Shown one piece after another: positions 36,622 through 45,268 of a DNA stretch of 64,000 nucleotides; position 1 is the stretch's first letter; each line of letters starts with the position of its first letter. This DNA is from CAWBRT01 sp963832785 (GTDB taxonomy: Bacteria; Acidobacteriota; Terriglobia; Terriglobales; Acidobacteriaceae). Position numbers and translations under genes: made by a program. The stretch covers positions 248,001 through 312,000 of the forward strand of contig CAWHVF010000005.1 in the NCBI GenBank assembly GCA_963832785.1, in the 5' to 3' direction. A model generated the notes under the pieces. The model did not search any database. It saw nothing but the letters and a program-made list of their open reading frames with translations, and had not been told where the DNA came from.

Positions 36622-37155
36622 CTAAGGTGTTTTGGAACGGTGGGTAGAGACGGCCCAGGCGACCTCCGGATCATCCATTTCCAGCTTCAGCACGCCTCCC
36701 GTAAATCGGGTTTGCAGGCGCTCGTATTCGGCGCGGTAAGAGGCATCGGGATGTTTCCATTCGTGCAAATAAAAGACGCGCTCGATACCGGCCTGCAACA
36801 TCTCCTTCATGCAACTGAAGCACGGCTGCATGGTGGTGTAGAGCGTACCGCCCTCGACGGCTATACCGAAGCGGGCGGCGGCCAGAATGGCGTTCTGCTC
36901 GGCGTGAACGCAGATGCAGAGATCGTAACCTGTCCCGGGCGGATGCGATTGGCGGTTGGCGCAGCGCAGGCAGCCGCCATCCAGGCAGTTAGGCATGCCC
37001 CGCGGGGTGCCGTTGTAGCCGGTTGAGACGATGCGGCGATCTTTGGCGATTACGGCTCCCACCCGGTTGCCGACGCAGTTGGCGCGCTTGCGTACCGCCA
37101 TGGCAATCCCCATCAGGTATTCGTCCATGTTCGGGCGCGGAGACTCTGGCTGCAC
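36622..37155 (-). CDS. dCMP/cytidine deaminase family (ComEB-like)
   Basis: 177 residues. The zinc site is complete: H84 and E86 in CVHAEQNAI, and C112 and C115 in PCFSC. The insert with CLDGGCLRCANRQSHPPGTGYDLC matches dCMP deaminases of the ComEB type, which convert dCMP to dUMP for thymidylate synthesis. The GTG at 37155 has GGGGAG about eight bases upstream and is preferred. An ATG nine codons later is possible. Confidence 0.88.
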   Translation of the reverse strand: MQPESPRPNMDEYLMGIAMAVRKRANCVGNRVGAVIAKDRRIVSTGYNGTPRGMPNCLDGGCLRCANRQSHPPGTGYDLCICVHAEQNAILAAARFGIAVEGGTLYTTMQPCFSCMKEMLQAGIERVFYLHEWKHPDASYRAEYERLQTRFTGGVLKLEMDDPEVAWAVSTHRSKTP

Positions 37156-37175
37156 GAGATTGCTCCCCGGATGGA

Positions 37176-37256
37176 ATTTTTGATTTTTGATTTTTGATTG
37201 AAAGCGATAAATCGGTGACTCTGAAATGAAAAATCAAAAATGAAAAATCAAAAATA
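37176..37256. repeat. A/T-rich GATTTTTGATT tract forming an inverted repeat
   Basis: TTTTTGATTTTTGATTTTTG on the left is mirrored by AAAAATCAAAAATGAAAAAT on the right, giving a long AT hairpin. Related AATCAAAAATC strings occur in spacers near 18690, 22705, 22770 and 40018. It may act as a terminator or bidirectional separator between the deaminase and DUF2721 genes, or be a simple-sequence expansion. Confidence 0.5.
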
Positions 37257-37287
37257 TGTTGGCGAGTATACACCGGCGAAAAGTGCG

Positions 37288-37803
37288 TTAGCCGATAAAC
37301 TTCTGGGGCTGTTCGCCTCGTTGGTAGCTGGCCAGTGCCATCTCGGCTTCTTCGGTCAGGTTGCGCACGGCGAGCCGCGTTTCCACCACCATGTATGCGC
37401 ATCCGGCGATCAGGGCGGCGATGGAAAAAATGCCAATGGCCAGGGCCACCGCGGCTATGGCGTGGAAGGCGAGGGCATTGCCGAAATAGACAAGCGCGGC
37501 CCCGATCACCGAAATAATAGCGGAGGCGGCGAAGCTTCCCAGGGCGGTGTATTGAAAGCGGAGTGCTCGGTAAAGAAGGTTGTTGCGAACTCGCAGGCGG
37601 TCGATCTGGCGCGCCCGCGCCTGGTACTCCGGGTCTTCGGGCCGAAGCGCGGAGAGCTCGCCCGCCAATGTTCGCGTGCGGTCCACCACCCGCGCGATGC
37701 GATTGCCGGTGGCCAGGCAGAGCACCGAACAGGCATTGGTCAGCACGGCTGGAGCCACAATGGCAGTCAAAATGGTGAACGGATTGTCCGTCGGGGACGT
37801 CAT
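37288..37803 (-). CDS. DUF2721 membrane protein
   Basis: 171 residues. The opening FTILTAIVAPAVLTNACSVLCLATGNRIARVVDRTR and the following helix-rich part match DUF2721. Three membrane helices are visible (residues ~10-30, 85-110 and 115-140). Function is unknown for the family. The ATG at 37803 is chosen because the family signature begins right after it; the longer frame overlaps the neighbouring gene. Confidence 0.8.
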   Translation of the reverse strand: MTSPTDNPFTILTAIVAPAVLTNACSVLCLATGNRIARVVDRTRTLAGELSALRPEDPEYQARARQIDRLRVRNNLLYRALRFQYTALGSFAASAIISVIGAALVYFGNALAFHAIAAVALAIGIFSIAALIAGCAYMVVETRLAVRNLTEEAEMALASYQRGEQPQKFIG

Positions 37804-37879
37804 TGGCTTTCGATTCCCCTGACTGCTGGTCAAATTCCCTGGGGTCCAGCGCCGCTGCCCGCCAAGCTCTGTTCCCGGT

Positions 37880-38293
37880 CTAATTGGCGCAAGTGACCGG
37901 CCTGGCAATGATTTCGCGCATGGCCCGGACTTCCTGGCTGAGCAGCTCCACCAGCTTCATGGACAGCGTGATATCGTCCTGCATGAGAGCGGCCAGCTCC
38001 TGGCGAGACAGGAAGCTCAGCTCGGAGTCGTCGATCACCTCGGCCGAAAGGCTGTACGGATTGCCGCTGATGGCTGCCGGTAAGCCTAACAGGCCGCCGG
38101 GCTCGACCGTCTCTTCGAAGTGCATGTGGCCGTTGGTTGAATGCAACGTCAGGCGGGCCTTTCCGGTTTTCAGCAGATATAAGCCATCGACCGAATCGCC
38201 CTGCTTAAACAGGAACGCCCCGGCAGGCCTGGAAACACTTCTCGCTTTGGCTATGAACTTCGACCACAGCTCAGAATCCACTTTGAACGGCAC
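37880..38293 (-). CDS. Stand-alone cyclic-nucleotide-binding-domain protein
   Basis: About 137 residues forming one cNMP-binding domain: PAGAFLFKQGDSVDGLYLLKTGKARL, then GGLLGLPAAISGNPYSLSAEV, then the end helix. There is no C-terminal DNA-binding helix-turn-helix, so it is not a complete Crp/Fnr regulator. The phosphate-binding arginine of true cAMP binders is not evident. It may be a receptor module or a truncated regulator. The GTG at 38293 has GGGGGAGG upstream. DUF2721 follows 76 bases later. Confidence 0.75.
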   Translation of the reverse strand: MPFKVDSELWSKFIAKARSVSRPAGAFLFKQGDSVDGLYLLKTGKARLTLHSTNGHMHFEETVEPGGLLGLPAAISGNPYSLSAEVIDDSELSFLSRQELAALMQDDITLSMKLVELLSQEVRAMREIIARPVTCAN

Positions 38294-38468
38294 TTGCACC
38301 TCCCCCACCAATTTGCTCTATTTTGGGGTCTTCCGCCGCGTTATCGCTGTGACAGCGCTCACTGCCTGGTTGTGAGGCTTATCGCAACACGAGCGTTCGC
38401 CGTGCACCGGCGGAGGCCTTCCTGGAGGCAGCCAATACGGCGAAGGTTTCGTTTACAATGAGGCGGCT

Positions 38469-39065
38469 ATGCGCAAGCTTTATCTGGCTCTGGTTTTGGC
38501 GGGACTTCTGGCCGGTTGCCAGAGTTCGCCGCCCCCGCCCGTATCCGCCCAGTCAGGCGCGCCTGCGACTAAGTCCGGCGACGCGGTAACGCAAAAGCTT
38601 CAGGAGCTGGCCGGCAGTGGCGCGACCGACTGCGGGCGAATCAAGTTCCAGCCGCAAGGCCCGCAGGACGCCACCCGCAACGCCAGCAGTTGCGCCATGC
38701 AGGCGGCCCAGCAGAAGCACCCGTTTTTCGTGGCCTACGAACTTCCTGGACTGACGGTCGCCATAGCCGGCAACTCACAAGGCAAGCTTTTCTCGGTGAC
38801 CGCGGAACAGGCGCAAGGCGCCAGCTCGGGCGCCGCCCAGCTTAACAGCGGCCCGTGTCCGGCGGAGCTGCGCCTGGCTGAGAGCGGCCGCGTAACCTGC
38901 ATACCCCGAGGCTCCATGAACCTTTCGGGCGTGCCCAACCCGCATGGCGGAATGTTCATGCCGCCCGGGCAAAACCCGCACGGCGGCGGCATGCTTCTGC
39001 CGCGCACGGGAAAGAGCAAGTCTGGCGACACCAATCCTCAGCCTTCATCGCAGGACAAACAGTAG
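38469..39065 (+). CDS. Lipoprotein of unknown function
   Basis: 198 residues with a type II signal sequence (LALVLAGLLAGC, lipobox cysteine at 17) and a Pro/Ser/Ala linker. The middle part has conserved-looking cysteines (TDCGRIKF, SSCAMQAAQQKHPFF, GPCPAELRL, VTCIPRG). The C-terminal tail repeats NPHGGMFMPP/NPHGGGMLLP. I recognise no family. The start is the ATG right before the lipobox leader. It stands 61 bases before the CitE-like gene and may be co-transcribed. Confidence 0.7.
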   Translation: MRKLYLALVLAGLLAGCQSSPPPPVSAQSGAPATKSGDAVTQKLQELAGSGATDCGRIKFQPQGPQDATRNASSCAMQAAQQKHPFFVAYELPGLTVAIAGNSQGKLFSVTAEQAQGASSGAAQLNSGPCPAELRLAESGRVTCIPRGSMNLSGVPNPHGGMFMPPGQNPHGGGMLLPRTGKSKSGDTNPQPSSQDKQ

Positions 39066-39125
39066 AACTGCCGGCATCCCGGCAAGGCAAGAGCGGGATT
39101 TGCCGCTGACCCGGAAGGAGAGAGC

Positions 39126-39998
39126 ATGGCTAATCCAATGAGAAGTTTGCTGTGGGTTCCGGGGAACGTGGAGGCCAAGATAGACGAAGCCCTGAAGTGC
39201 GCCGCCGATTGCATCGTCCTGGACCTCGAGGACACCGTTCCACTGACGGAGAAGGGGAAAGCTCGCGCGATGGTGGCGCAGACGCTTCAGGGGGCACGGC
39301 CGGCGGATAAGCTGATCGGCGTGCGCATCAACGGCTGGCAGTCTCCCTTTGGCATGGACGATCTTCGCGCCATGGTTAAAGCCAAGCCGGACCTCGTACG
39401 TCTGCCGAAGTGCAGCACCGCCGAAGAGATGCAGCAAGTAGACAAGCTAATGGGCAGCATCGAGCAAGAGCACGGAATCGCGCCCGGCAGCATCAAGGTG
39501 ATAGTTTCGATCGAGTCCGCCTTGGGGCTTATCAATGCGTATCCGATTGCCAAGGCCGCCGAGCGGGTCATCGGCCTGGGGATTGGAGTGGAGGACTACA
39601 CCACCGACATGAGGACTGTCCGTAGTACCAGAGGAATGGAGCTGGAACTGCTTTATGCCCGCTCCCATCTGGTGACGGCAGCCCGGGCGGCGGGGATAAA
39701 GGCCATCGACGGCGCCTTCCTCGACATTACCGATAACGAGGGCCTGGAGGCGGAGACCAGGCTCATCAAGCAATTGGGATTTGACGGCAAGGGCCTGGCA
39801 CATCCTTCCCAGATCGCGACGGTTCACAAGGTCTTCGCTCCCTCACCGCAGGAGGTCGCATTTGTCCGCAAAGTTGTCGACGCATTTCACCAGGCGGAGA
39901 AAGACGGTTCTTTCTACGTCTTTGTCGATGGCAAGCTGGTCGATCCGCCGGTCTTCGCCAAGGCACAGCGCATCCTTGAGCTGAGCCGGGGAAGTTAA
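39126..39998 (+). CDS. HpcH/HpaI aldolase / CitE-like acyl-CoA lyase
   Basis: 290 residues. MRSLLWVPGNVEAKIDEALKCAADCIVLDLEDTVP is the CitE/malyl-CoA lyase opening with the DLED metal region. KVIVSIESALGLINAY carries the metal-binding glutamate. GLGIGVEDYTTDMRTVRS and HPSQIATVHKVF are the other family blocks. These enzymes cleave acyl-CoA esters such as malyl- or citramalyl-CoA. The CaiB-type transferase at 31762 could supply such a thioester, but the link is only inferred. GGAAGGAGAG precedes the ATG. Confidence 0.87.
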   Translation: MANPMRSLLWVPGNVEAKIDEALKCAADCIVLDLEDTVPLTEKGKARAMVAQTLQGARPADKLIGVRINGWQSPFGMDDLRAMVKAKPDLVRLPKCSTAEEMQQVDKLMGSIEQEHGIAPGSIKVIVSIESALGLINAYPIAKAAERVIGLGIGVEDYTTDMRTVRSTRGMELELLYARSHLVTAARAAGIKAIDGAFLDITDNEGLEAETRLIKQLGFDGKGLAHPSQIATVHKVFAPSPQEVAFVRKVVDAFHQAEKDGSFYVFVDGKLVDPPVFAKAQRILELSRGS

Positions 39999-40086
39999 GA
40001 TTTTCGGTCGGGTGCTCTTTTAATCTGAAATCAAAAATCTAAAATCTTAAATCTGCAGCGCTGGAACTGCTCTAAAATGTCTGCCC

Positions 40087-40785
40087 ATGACAATCGGGGT
40101 TCAGCTATGGGCGCATCCCTGGTGGGTCAACCTGCTGCTGCTTGCGCCGGTACTCTCCTTTCTTTACTGGCGTCGCCACGGCCTGGCGCTTGGCCGGCGC
40201 CAGCTCTTCTACCTGGCTGCCTTTGGCGTGGCATTCGGCTTCGTGGAAGCCTGCGTGGTGGTTTATCTGCGGACCGGGCTGGCGGGTTACGGCGGCCAGT
40301 CCGCCTGGCAATTGCCGGCGCCGGAAAGCTATCAGCGAATATTGTCTTCGCTGGGGCTATTTCCGCGCCGGTTGCTGGCAATTGAAATCTGCCGCGAGGC
40401 GGCAACCATGGTCATGCTGGCCAGCGTGGCGTTACTGGCCGCGGCCCGGGCGAAGGAGCGCTGGGCCTGCTTTCTCTGGACTTTCGCCGCCTGGGACCTC
40501 GCCTATTATGCCGGGCTGCGGGCAACCGTGGGATGGCCGTCCTCGCCGCTGGATTTTGACGTGCTGTTTCTGATTCCCGCGCCCTGGCTCTCGCAGGTTT
40601 GGTTCCCGGTGCTGGTAAGCGCGCTGGCGCTGGCGGCAGTTGGCCTCTCGACAAAAGCGCCGCGCCCGCAGCAAGGAGCAGCCGTTGCCGGTGATGATTC
40701 CGGCGCCACCCAAGCGGAATCCCACATCCGCGCAGATGCGGGGCACCGGCAAAGGCTGATTATTTTGCGGCGACGTCCTCGTTGA
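40087..40785 (+). CDS. Hypothetical membrane protein
   Basis: 232 residues with about five membrane helices: WWVNLLLLAPVLSFLYW, LFYLAAFGVAFGFVEACVVVYL, a third around residue 110, a Trp-rich fourth (WACFLWTFAAWDLAYYAGL) and WFPVLVSALALAAVGL. The tail of ~50 residues is charged and unstructured. I do not recognise the family. Its last 26 bases overlap the end of the convergent RraA-family gene. Confidence 0.65.
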   Translation: MTIGVQLWAHPWWVNLLLLAPVLSFLYWRRHGLALGRRQLFYLAAFGVAFGFVEACVVVYLRTGLAGYGGQSAWQLPAPESYQRILSSLGLFPRRLLAIEICREAATMVMLASVALLAAARAKERWACFLWTFAAWDLAYYAGLRATVGWPSSPLDFDVLFLIPAPWLSQVWFPVLVSALALAAVGLSTKAPRPQQGAAVAGDDSGATQAESHIRADAGHRQRLIILRRRPR

Positions 40786-41245
40786 GGATGATGATGCCAT
40801 CCTCGTCGGCGTAGATGTGGTCTCCGGGATGGCAGAGCTGCCCGCCGATCTCGACCGGAATGTTGGCCTGTCCCTCGGAGCGCTTATTTGAGCGGCGCGG
40901 GTTGGCGCCCAGCGCCTTGACGCCAAGCGGCAGAGCGGCCAGTGCCGCCTTGTCGCGCACGTACCCGAACAGCACGATTCCCGCCCAGCCGTTTTTGGCG
41001 AAATCTCCGGCAATCATGTCGCCGACCACCGCGCAGCGGGGGCTTCCCCCGGCATCGACGACCAGGACTTTGCCCGCGCCGGACGTCAGGCTGAGCTCCT
41101 TGATGCGCGAGTTGTCTTCGAAGCACTTGACGGTTACCGCCGCGCCGTGAAAACTGACGCCGCCGCCGAAATCATGAAATACAGGCGCCAGTACACGCGC
41201 CCGCTGTTCGAACTGATCGCAAAGATCGGTAGTCTTGAAGTTCAT
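40760..41245 (-). CDS. RraA-family aldolase (HMG/CHA aldolase or oxaloacetate decarboxylase)
   Basis: 161 residues, close in length and sequence to E. coli RraA (FHDFGGGVSFHGAAVTVKCFEDN, GKVLVVDAGGSPRCAVVGDM). It also carries the D-x20-R-D motif of active class II pyruvate aldolases (D of GDMIAGDF to RD of GYVRD), so catalysis is more likely than pure RNase E inhibition. Possible substrates are 4-hydroxy-4-methyl-2-oxoglutarate and oxaloacetate. The ATG at 41245 begins the family N terminus; the longer frame to 41437 is non-homologous. Confidence 0.85.
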   Translation of the reverse strand: MNFKTTDLCDQFEQRARVLAPVFHDFGGGVSFHGAAVTVKCFEDNSRIKELSLTSGAGKVLVVDAGGSPRCAVVGDMIAGDFAKNGWAGIVLFGYVRDKAALAALPLGVKALGANPRRSNKRSEGQANIPVEIGGQLCHPGDHIYADEDGIIILNEDVAAK

Positions 41246-41510
41246 CTCAGCTCCAGAAGGTAATGAGGTGCTGCTCTGATTTACCGTCAGATTGTACAGC
41301 CACCGGCGAAAGCGTGCCGCCGGCGGTGAGCACCTATCAGCGAGCCTGGGAGATTTGGAAGCGGGAAGCCGAGCAACGTCAGGCGCAGTCCGCCACAAAG
41401 TGAGTGCGTGGCCAAGTGAAAAGAGGGACAGGAACACAGGGAATAAAGGTTAGGGATTCAGCGGGCGAGGCTTTTCCTGGCCCCTAGCCGCTAATCCCTA
41501 ACCCTCGCTT

Positions 41511-41714
41511 TCAGGCAGCGCGAGTCTGGGTTTCGTCGCGCAACATGGAGCGTAGCTGCTCCCGCAGTTCGGGCGATCTGCGGTGTCCATGAGCGTTGAC
41601 CGCGTGTTCTACGGCGATGTTGAGAACCTCCTCCTCGTCGCCGGAAATGGCGATGTTGCAGGGTTTTTCCGTTGGAAACCAGCGGCAATCGATTACTTTG
41701 CGAGTTTCTGCCAT
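41511..41714 (-). CDS. Small DUF1059 protein
   Basis: 67 residues. The pattern KVIDCRWFPTEKPCNIAISGDEEEVLNIAVEHAVNAHGH, with a Cys pair near the start and a His-containing HAVNAHGH helix, fits DUF1059. Function is unknown for the family. The upstream stretch has GGGGTGAGCT near the ATG at 41714. It is monocistronic. Confidence 0.75.
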   Translation of the reverse strand: MAETRKVIDCRWFPTEKPCNIAISGDEEEVLNIAVEHAVNAHGHRRSPELREQLRSMLRDETQTRAA

Positions 41715-42024
41715 AGCTCACCCCCTGGTGATTGGCGCAAAGCTTAGCCCGGTTTGGCGAAACATTCAACGCTGCTGCACGTTTGTGCCGGCGGGTGCAC
41801 GGCGCGTTTGGAGTGACTGATTGCGCCAGCCCAATTTTTCCACCCTAACGCCGAACCGTGCGGCGCGGGGGTCACCGCGGCTGCAATAAGTAACTGCCAA
41901 GCGCGGCCAAAGAATGGTATGGTACGGGCAACGGGAAAGCGACATCCGTCCGGCACGCGCGGAAGCTACGCGCCGGCGGTCCTGGCATACGTTGTTAACT
42001 TTGCGGGAGGTGTCTTGATTTCGA
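41715..42024. other. Spacer with no supported feature
   Basis: This 310-base stretch between the divergent DUF1059 and hydrolase genes must hold both promoters. I see no gene, hairpin or repeat worth naming. Confidence 0.4.
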
Positions 42025-42819
42025 ATGCTGCTGCGCACGAGTGATGCCGAGCTGTTCTACCAAACGCTAGGGAAAGGGCCTAACGTTGTTCTGCTGCATC
42101 CATTTCCTTCCAGCCACGAGTTCTGGTGCCCGGTGCAGGAGAAGCTCTCCGCGCGGCATCGGCTGATCATGCCGGACCTGCGCGGCCTGGGAGAGTCGGG
42201 CGGCGGCGACGGTCCGGCCACCATGCAGAAACACGCGGACGACCTGGCCCGGCTTTGCGACGAGCTGAAAGTAGGCAAGGCCATTTTTGTCGGCTGTTCC
42301 ATCGGCGGTTACATCCTGTTTGAATTCTGGCGCCGCCACCGCCAGCGGGTGAGCGCCCTGGTGCTGGCCAACACCAAGGCTTCGGCCGATAATGCGGAAG
42401 CCAAAGCGCTCCGCCTGCAGGCCGCCGAGCAGGTATTGCAGCAGGGGCCGGAGCAGTACATCGAGAGCATGCTGGCCAAGCTGCTTGGCGAATCGACGCA
42501 GCGCAACCGGCCCGAGATCGTCGAGGCCGCCCGGCGCACCATGGCGCGCTCCACCGCCCAGGGCATCGCCGCCCTACAGCGAGGCATGGCCGAGAGGCCC
42601 GATTCACTGCTCACCCTCGGCAAGATCAACGTGCCCACGCTGATTTTGGGCGGAGCCGAAGACGTCCAGGTGCCACGCGCGGAGCTGGAAAAGATGCGCG
42701 CCGGAATCAGCAACAGCAACTTGCAGATCGTGGCCAAGGCCGGGCATTACGCCCCCTTCGAGCGCCCCGCTGAAGTGGGCATACTGCTGAAGCAGTTCCT
42801 GGACCAGGCGGCGCGCTAG
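42025..42819 (+). CDS. Alpha/beta hydrolase
   Basis: 264 residues. The catalytic triad is readable as S92 in FVGCSIGGY, D213 in GGAEDVQVP and H241 in AGHYAPFERP. The oxyanion region is HPFPSSHEFW. The closest general type is the lactonase/enol-lactone hydrolase group, but the substrate cannot be assigned. The ATG at 42025 fits the family N terminus; GGGAGG lies 18 bases upstream, rather far for ribosome binding. Confidence 0.82.
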   Translation: MLLRTSDAELFYQTLGKGPNVVLLHPFPSSHEFWCPVQEKLSARHRLIMPDLRGLGESGGGDGPATMQKHADDLARLCDELKVGKAIFVGCSIGGYILFEFWRRHRQRVSALVLANTKASADNAEAKALRLQAAEQVLQQGPEQYIESMLAKLLGESTQRNRPEIVEAARRTMARSTAQGIAALQRGMAERPDSLLTLGKINVPTLILGGAEDVQVPRAELEKMRAGISNSNLQIVAKAGHYAPFERPAEVGILLKQFLDQAAR

Positions 42820-42849
42820 CACCTGGGTTGCTGAGCGGCCGTAGTCGGA

Positions 42850-42915
42850 CGCTCCTGCCTAAGCCCGGGCACCCTTGCGTAAGCCCGGCCGTTCTTGCGT
42901 AGGCCCGGTCGCCCT
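42850..42915. repeat. Short tandem repeat GCGTAAGCCCGGCC
   Basis: About three imperfect units of roughly 24 bases, TGC(C/G)TA(A/G)GCCCGG, run in tandem just before aroA, ending with the CGGCCGGGCG palindrome. It is short and GC-rich. A role is not evident. Confidence 0.45.
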
Positions 42916-42979
42916 CGGCCGGGCGAAAGCCGCCGATTATAGAATCACTGAAGCAGGAACCTTCCTTGCCCGGAAGCCT

Positions 42980-44269
42980 ATGGAGCAAAATCGACAGCAA
43001 CGGGTGATCGCCCCGGTGACGAACCTCGAAGGAAGTCTGGCGCTTCCCGGAGACAAGTCGATCTCCCACCGCTATGCCATGCTGGCGGCGCTGGCCGAAG
43101 GCCGTTCCCGCTTCGCGAACTTTTCCGCCGCGGCCGACTGCGCCAGCACCCTCGCGTGCCTGCGCCAGGCCGGGGTGAGCGTAAGCCAAGACGGAGACCG
43201 GGTGGAAATCACCGGCGGTCCGCTGGCCGAGCCCGCCGCGCCGCTCGACTGCGGCAACTCCGGATCGACCATGCGCATGTTGGCCGGCATTCTGGCGGGC
43301 CAGAGGTTCGCCTGCTCCATGACGGGCGATGATTCGCTGCGGCGGCGTCCCATGGCTCGCATCTTCGAGCCGCTGCGCAAGATGGGCGCTGCAATCGAGG
43401 GCGCCGAGGGCGACCGGCCACCGCTGCGCATAGTGGGCCGTCCGTTGCGCGCCATCGAATACCGGCTGCCGGTGGCCAGCGCCCAGGTAAAGAGCTGCGT
43501 GCTGTTCGCGGGACTGCTGGCGCGCGGCACCACCGCCGTGGAAGAACCTGTGCGCACCCGCGACCACAGCGAACTGGCGCTCGCCGCCTTTGGCGCCACA
43601 GTCGAGCGGCAGGGGAACCGCATTCAGATAGCTGGTGGCCAGCGTCTGCGGGCGATTGAGGCCACCGTGCCGGGCGACATCTCCTCGGCCGCGTTCTTCC
43701 TCTGCGCCGCCGCCCTGTTTCCGGGATCGAACCTCATCATCGACAACCTGCTGCTCAACCCCACGCGCTCGGCTATTCTCGACCTCCTGGCGCAAATGGG
43801 GTTGCAAATCCGCTTTTTGCGCGTAGGCGAAAGCCAGGGCGAGCTGGTGGGCGCGCTCGCCGTGCGCGGAGGCGAATTGCGTGGTTGCGCTATCCGGGGC
43901 GCCATGAGCGCCTCGCTGATGGATGAGCTGCCGGTGCTGGCGGCCATCGCGCCCTACACCAGCTCCGGCGTAACCATTGCCGACGCCCGCGAGCTGCGCG
44001 TGAAGGAGTCGGACAGAATCGCCGTCGTGGTTTCCAACCTGCGCGCCATGGGGGCCAAGGTCGAGGAGACCGAGGACGGCATGATCATTGCCGGCCGGCA
44101 GCAGCTACACGGCGCCACCGTGCATCCCCACGGCGATCACCGCATTGCCATGGCATTCAGCGTGGCCGCTCTGCGCGCCAGCGGGGAGACGATCATCGAA
44201 GACGCCGACTGCGCCGCCGTCTCCTATCCGGCTTACTTCGACGTGCTGGAAACGCTGGTGCGGCGCTAA
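42980..44269 (+). CDS. aroA: 3-phosphoshikimate 1-carboxyvinyltransferase (EPSP synthase)
   Basis: 429 residues, the normal AroA length. Signatures are LPGDKSISHRYAMLAALAEG near the start, DCGNSGSTMRML for the active-site loop, and RVKESDRI (here LRVKESDRIAVV) and HGDHRIAMAFSVAALRA near the end. It joins PEP to shikimate-3-phosphate in the aromatic pathway. No other shikimate gene is adjacent. The start is the ATG at 42980; a longer frame at 42875 is non-homologous and runs into the tandem repeat. Confidence 0.95.
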   Translation: MEQNRQQRVIAPVTNLEGSLALPGDKSISHRYAMLAALAEGRSRFANFSAAADCASTLACLRQAGVSVSQDGDRVEITGGPLAEPAAPLDCGNSGSTMRMLAGILAGQRFACSMTGDDSLRRRPMARIFEPLRKMGAAIEGAEGDRPPLRIVGRPLRAIEYRLPVASAQVKSCVLFAGLLARGTTAVEEPVRTRDHSELALAAFGATVERQGNRIQIAGGQRLRAIEATVPGDISSAAFFLCAAALFPGSNLIIDNLLLNPTRSAILDLLAQMGLQIRFLRVGESQGELVGALAVRGGELRGCAIRGAMSASLMDELPVLAAIAPYTSSGVTIADARELRVKESDRIAVVVSNLRAMGAKVEETEDGMIIAGRQQLHGATVHPHGDHRIAMAFSVAALRASGETIIEDADCAAVSYPAYFDVLETLVRR

Positions 44270-44437
44270 TCCAGAGCGTTTTAGGCTTTTACGGGATCAT
44301 CACTGCTGCAATTCGCGACTGAAAAGCCCACCCCGGCTTTGCCTCTGTCATCCAATATTGCCAGAAAATCTGGCGCAGAAAATTGAGACAACTTTCCCGC
44401 TTTTGCGGATTCCCGCGCCAGTACGTTGGAGGCTAGC

Positions 44438-44998
44438 ATGAAACGGATCGCACTGGTGACAACCCTGGTGTTGGCGCTTGCGCCGGCGGTGTTCGCGCAG
44501 AAGGGCGGCGAGATCGGCGGCTTTTTTGACTACACGCGCCTGGCCAACACTTCGACGAACTTTTACGGAGTCGGCGGCCGCCTGGGATTCGGCCTCGCCA
44601 AGCACGTGCGGCTGGAAGCGGAAGCCGCTTACGACTTCGAGCAAAGTTTCACCCTTACGGCAAATGGCGCGGGCAATCCCTCGTTTACCGCCACTCAGGC
44701 GAATGTGAAAATCCTTCACGGATTGTTCGGCCCTACAGTGTACTTCGGGCCCAAGTCATTTCACATTTTTGGAACGCTTAAGGGCGGAGCCATAAACTTC
44801 TCCACCAGCCCCGGTAACTTCCCACAGGCCAGCCAAATTTCGGATGGCAGTACCTATGGCGTCTTCTATCCCGGGGGCGGCGTAGAGCTGTTTGCCGGCC
44901 CCATCGGCTTGCGGGCCGAAATTGGCGACGAGATGTGGTTCGCCAATAACACCAGGAACAACCTGCGCATAACCTTCGGTCCGGAGTTCCGCTTCTGA
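44438..44998 (+). CDS. Small outer-membrane beta-barrel protein
   Basis: 186 residues with a signal peptide (ALVTTLVLALAPAVFAQ). An eight-stranded-barrel type pattern follows (GEIGGFFDYTRL, FYGVGGRLGFGL, VRLEAEAAYDF) and ends with the aromatic terminus ITFGPEFRF expected for BAM-dependent insertion. GGAGG lies six bases before the ATG at 44438. Similar to OmpA/OmpW-like porin-domain proteins; function unknown. Confidence 0.78.
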   Translation: MKRIALVTTLVLALAPAVFAQKGGEIGGFFDYTRLANTSTNFYGVGGRLGFGLAKHVRLEAEAAYDFEQSFTLTANGAGNPSFTATQANVKILHGLFGPTVYFGPKSFHIFGTLKGGAINFSTSPGNFPQASQISDGSTYGVFYPGGGVELFAGPIGLRAEIGDEMWFANNTRNNLRITFGPEFRF

Positions 44999-45145
44999 GT
45001 TTTCGTAATGCTGCACACGAGCCCCGGCGGGGGTGCTTCACGCGTCTGCCGGGGCATTCGCTCCACCTGTGGTAAATTTAGCTATGGAGCTGCGCTGTCG
45101 GGGGAACTGCACCGCCCGGAGCGCGCCCAGCAGCCAGAGCCTCAG

Positions 45146-45221
45146 GAGCGCGTAGCTCAGTAGGTAGAGCATCTGCCTTTTAAGCAGAGGGTCCCGGGTT
45201 CGAATCCCGGCGCGCTCACCA
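45146..45221 (+). tRNA. tRNA-Lys (anticodon TTT), CCA encoded
   Basis: GAGCGCG at 45146 pairs with CGCGCTC at 45211-45217. The D arm (GCTCAGTAGGTAGAGC), anticodon arm (TCTGC-CTTTTAA-GCAGA) and T arm (CCGGG-TTCGAAT-CCCGG) are all perfect. The anticodon is TTT at 45179-45181. CCA is encoded at 45219-45221. Its 3' end (45198-45221) recurs with two changes at 47700-47723, marking it as an integration site. Confidence 0.97.
45198..45221. repeat. Attachment site (left), tRNA-Lys 3' end
   Basis: These 24 bases of the tRNA (GTTCGAATCCCGGCGCGCTC plus ACCA) match 47700-47723 at 22 of 24 positions. Tyrosine integrases commonly use tRNA 3' ends as attB and leave such a duplication. This copy keeps the functional tRNA. 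Confidence 0.7.
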
Positions 45222-45268
45222 TTTTGTTCTTCTTAATCAATGGATTAGAAAGAACCGGCCAAGTGGCA

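Noticed and set aside
42850..42915. CRISPR array, because of tandem GCGTAAGCCCGG units
   Set aside because: There are only about three imperfect units with no unique spacers of regular length and no cas genes. It is a simple tandem repeat.
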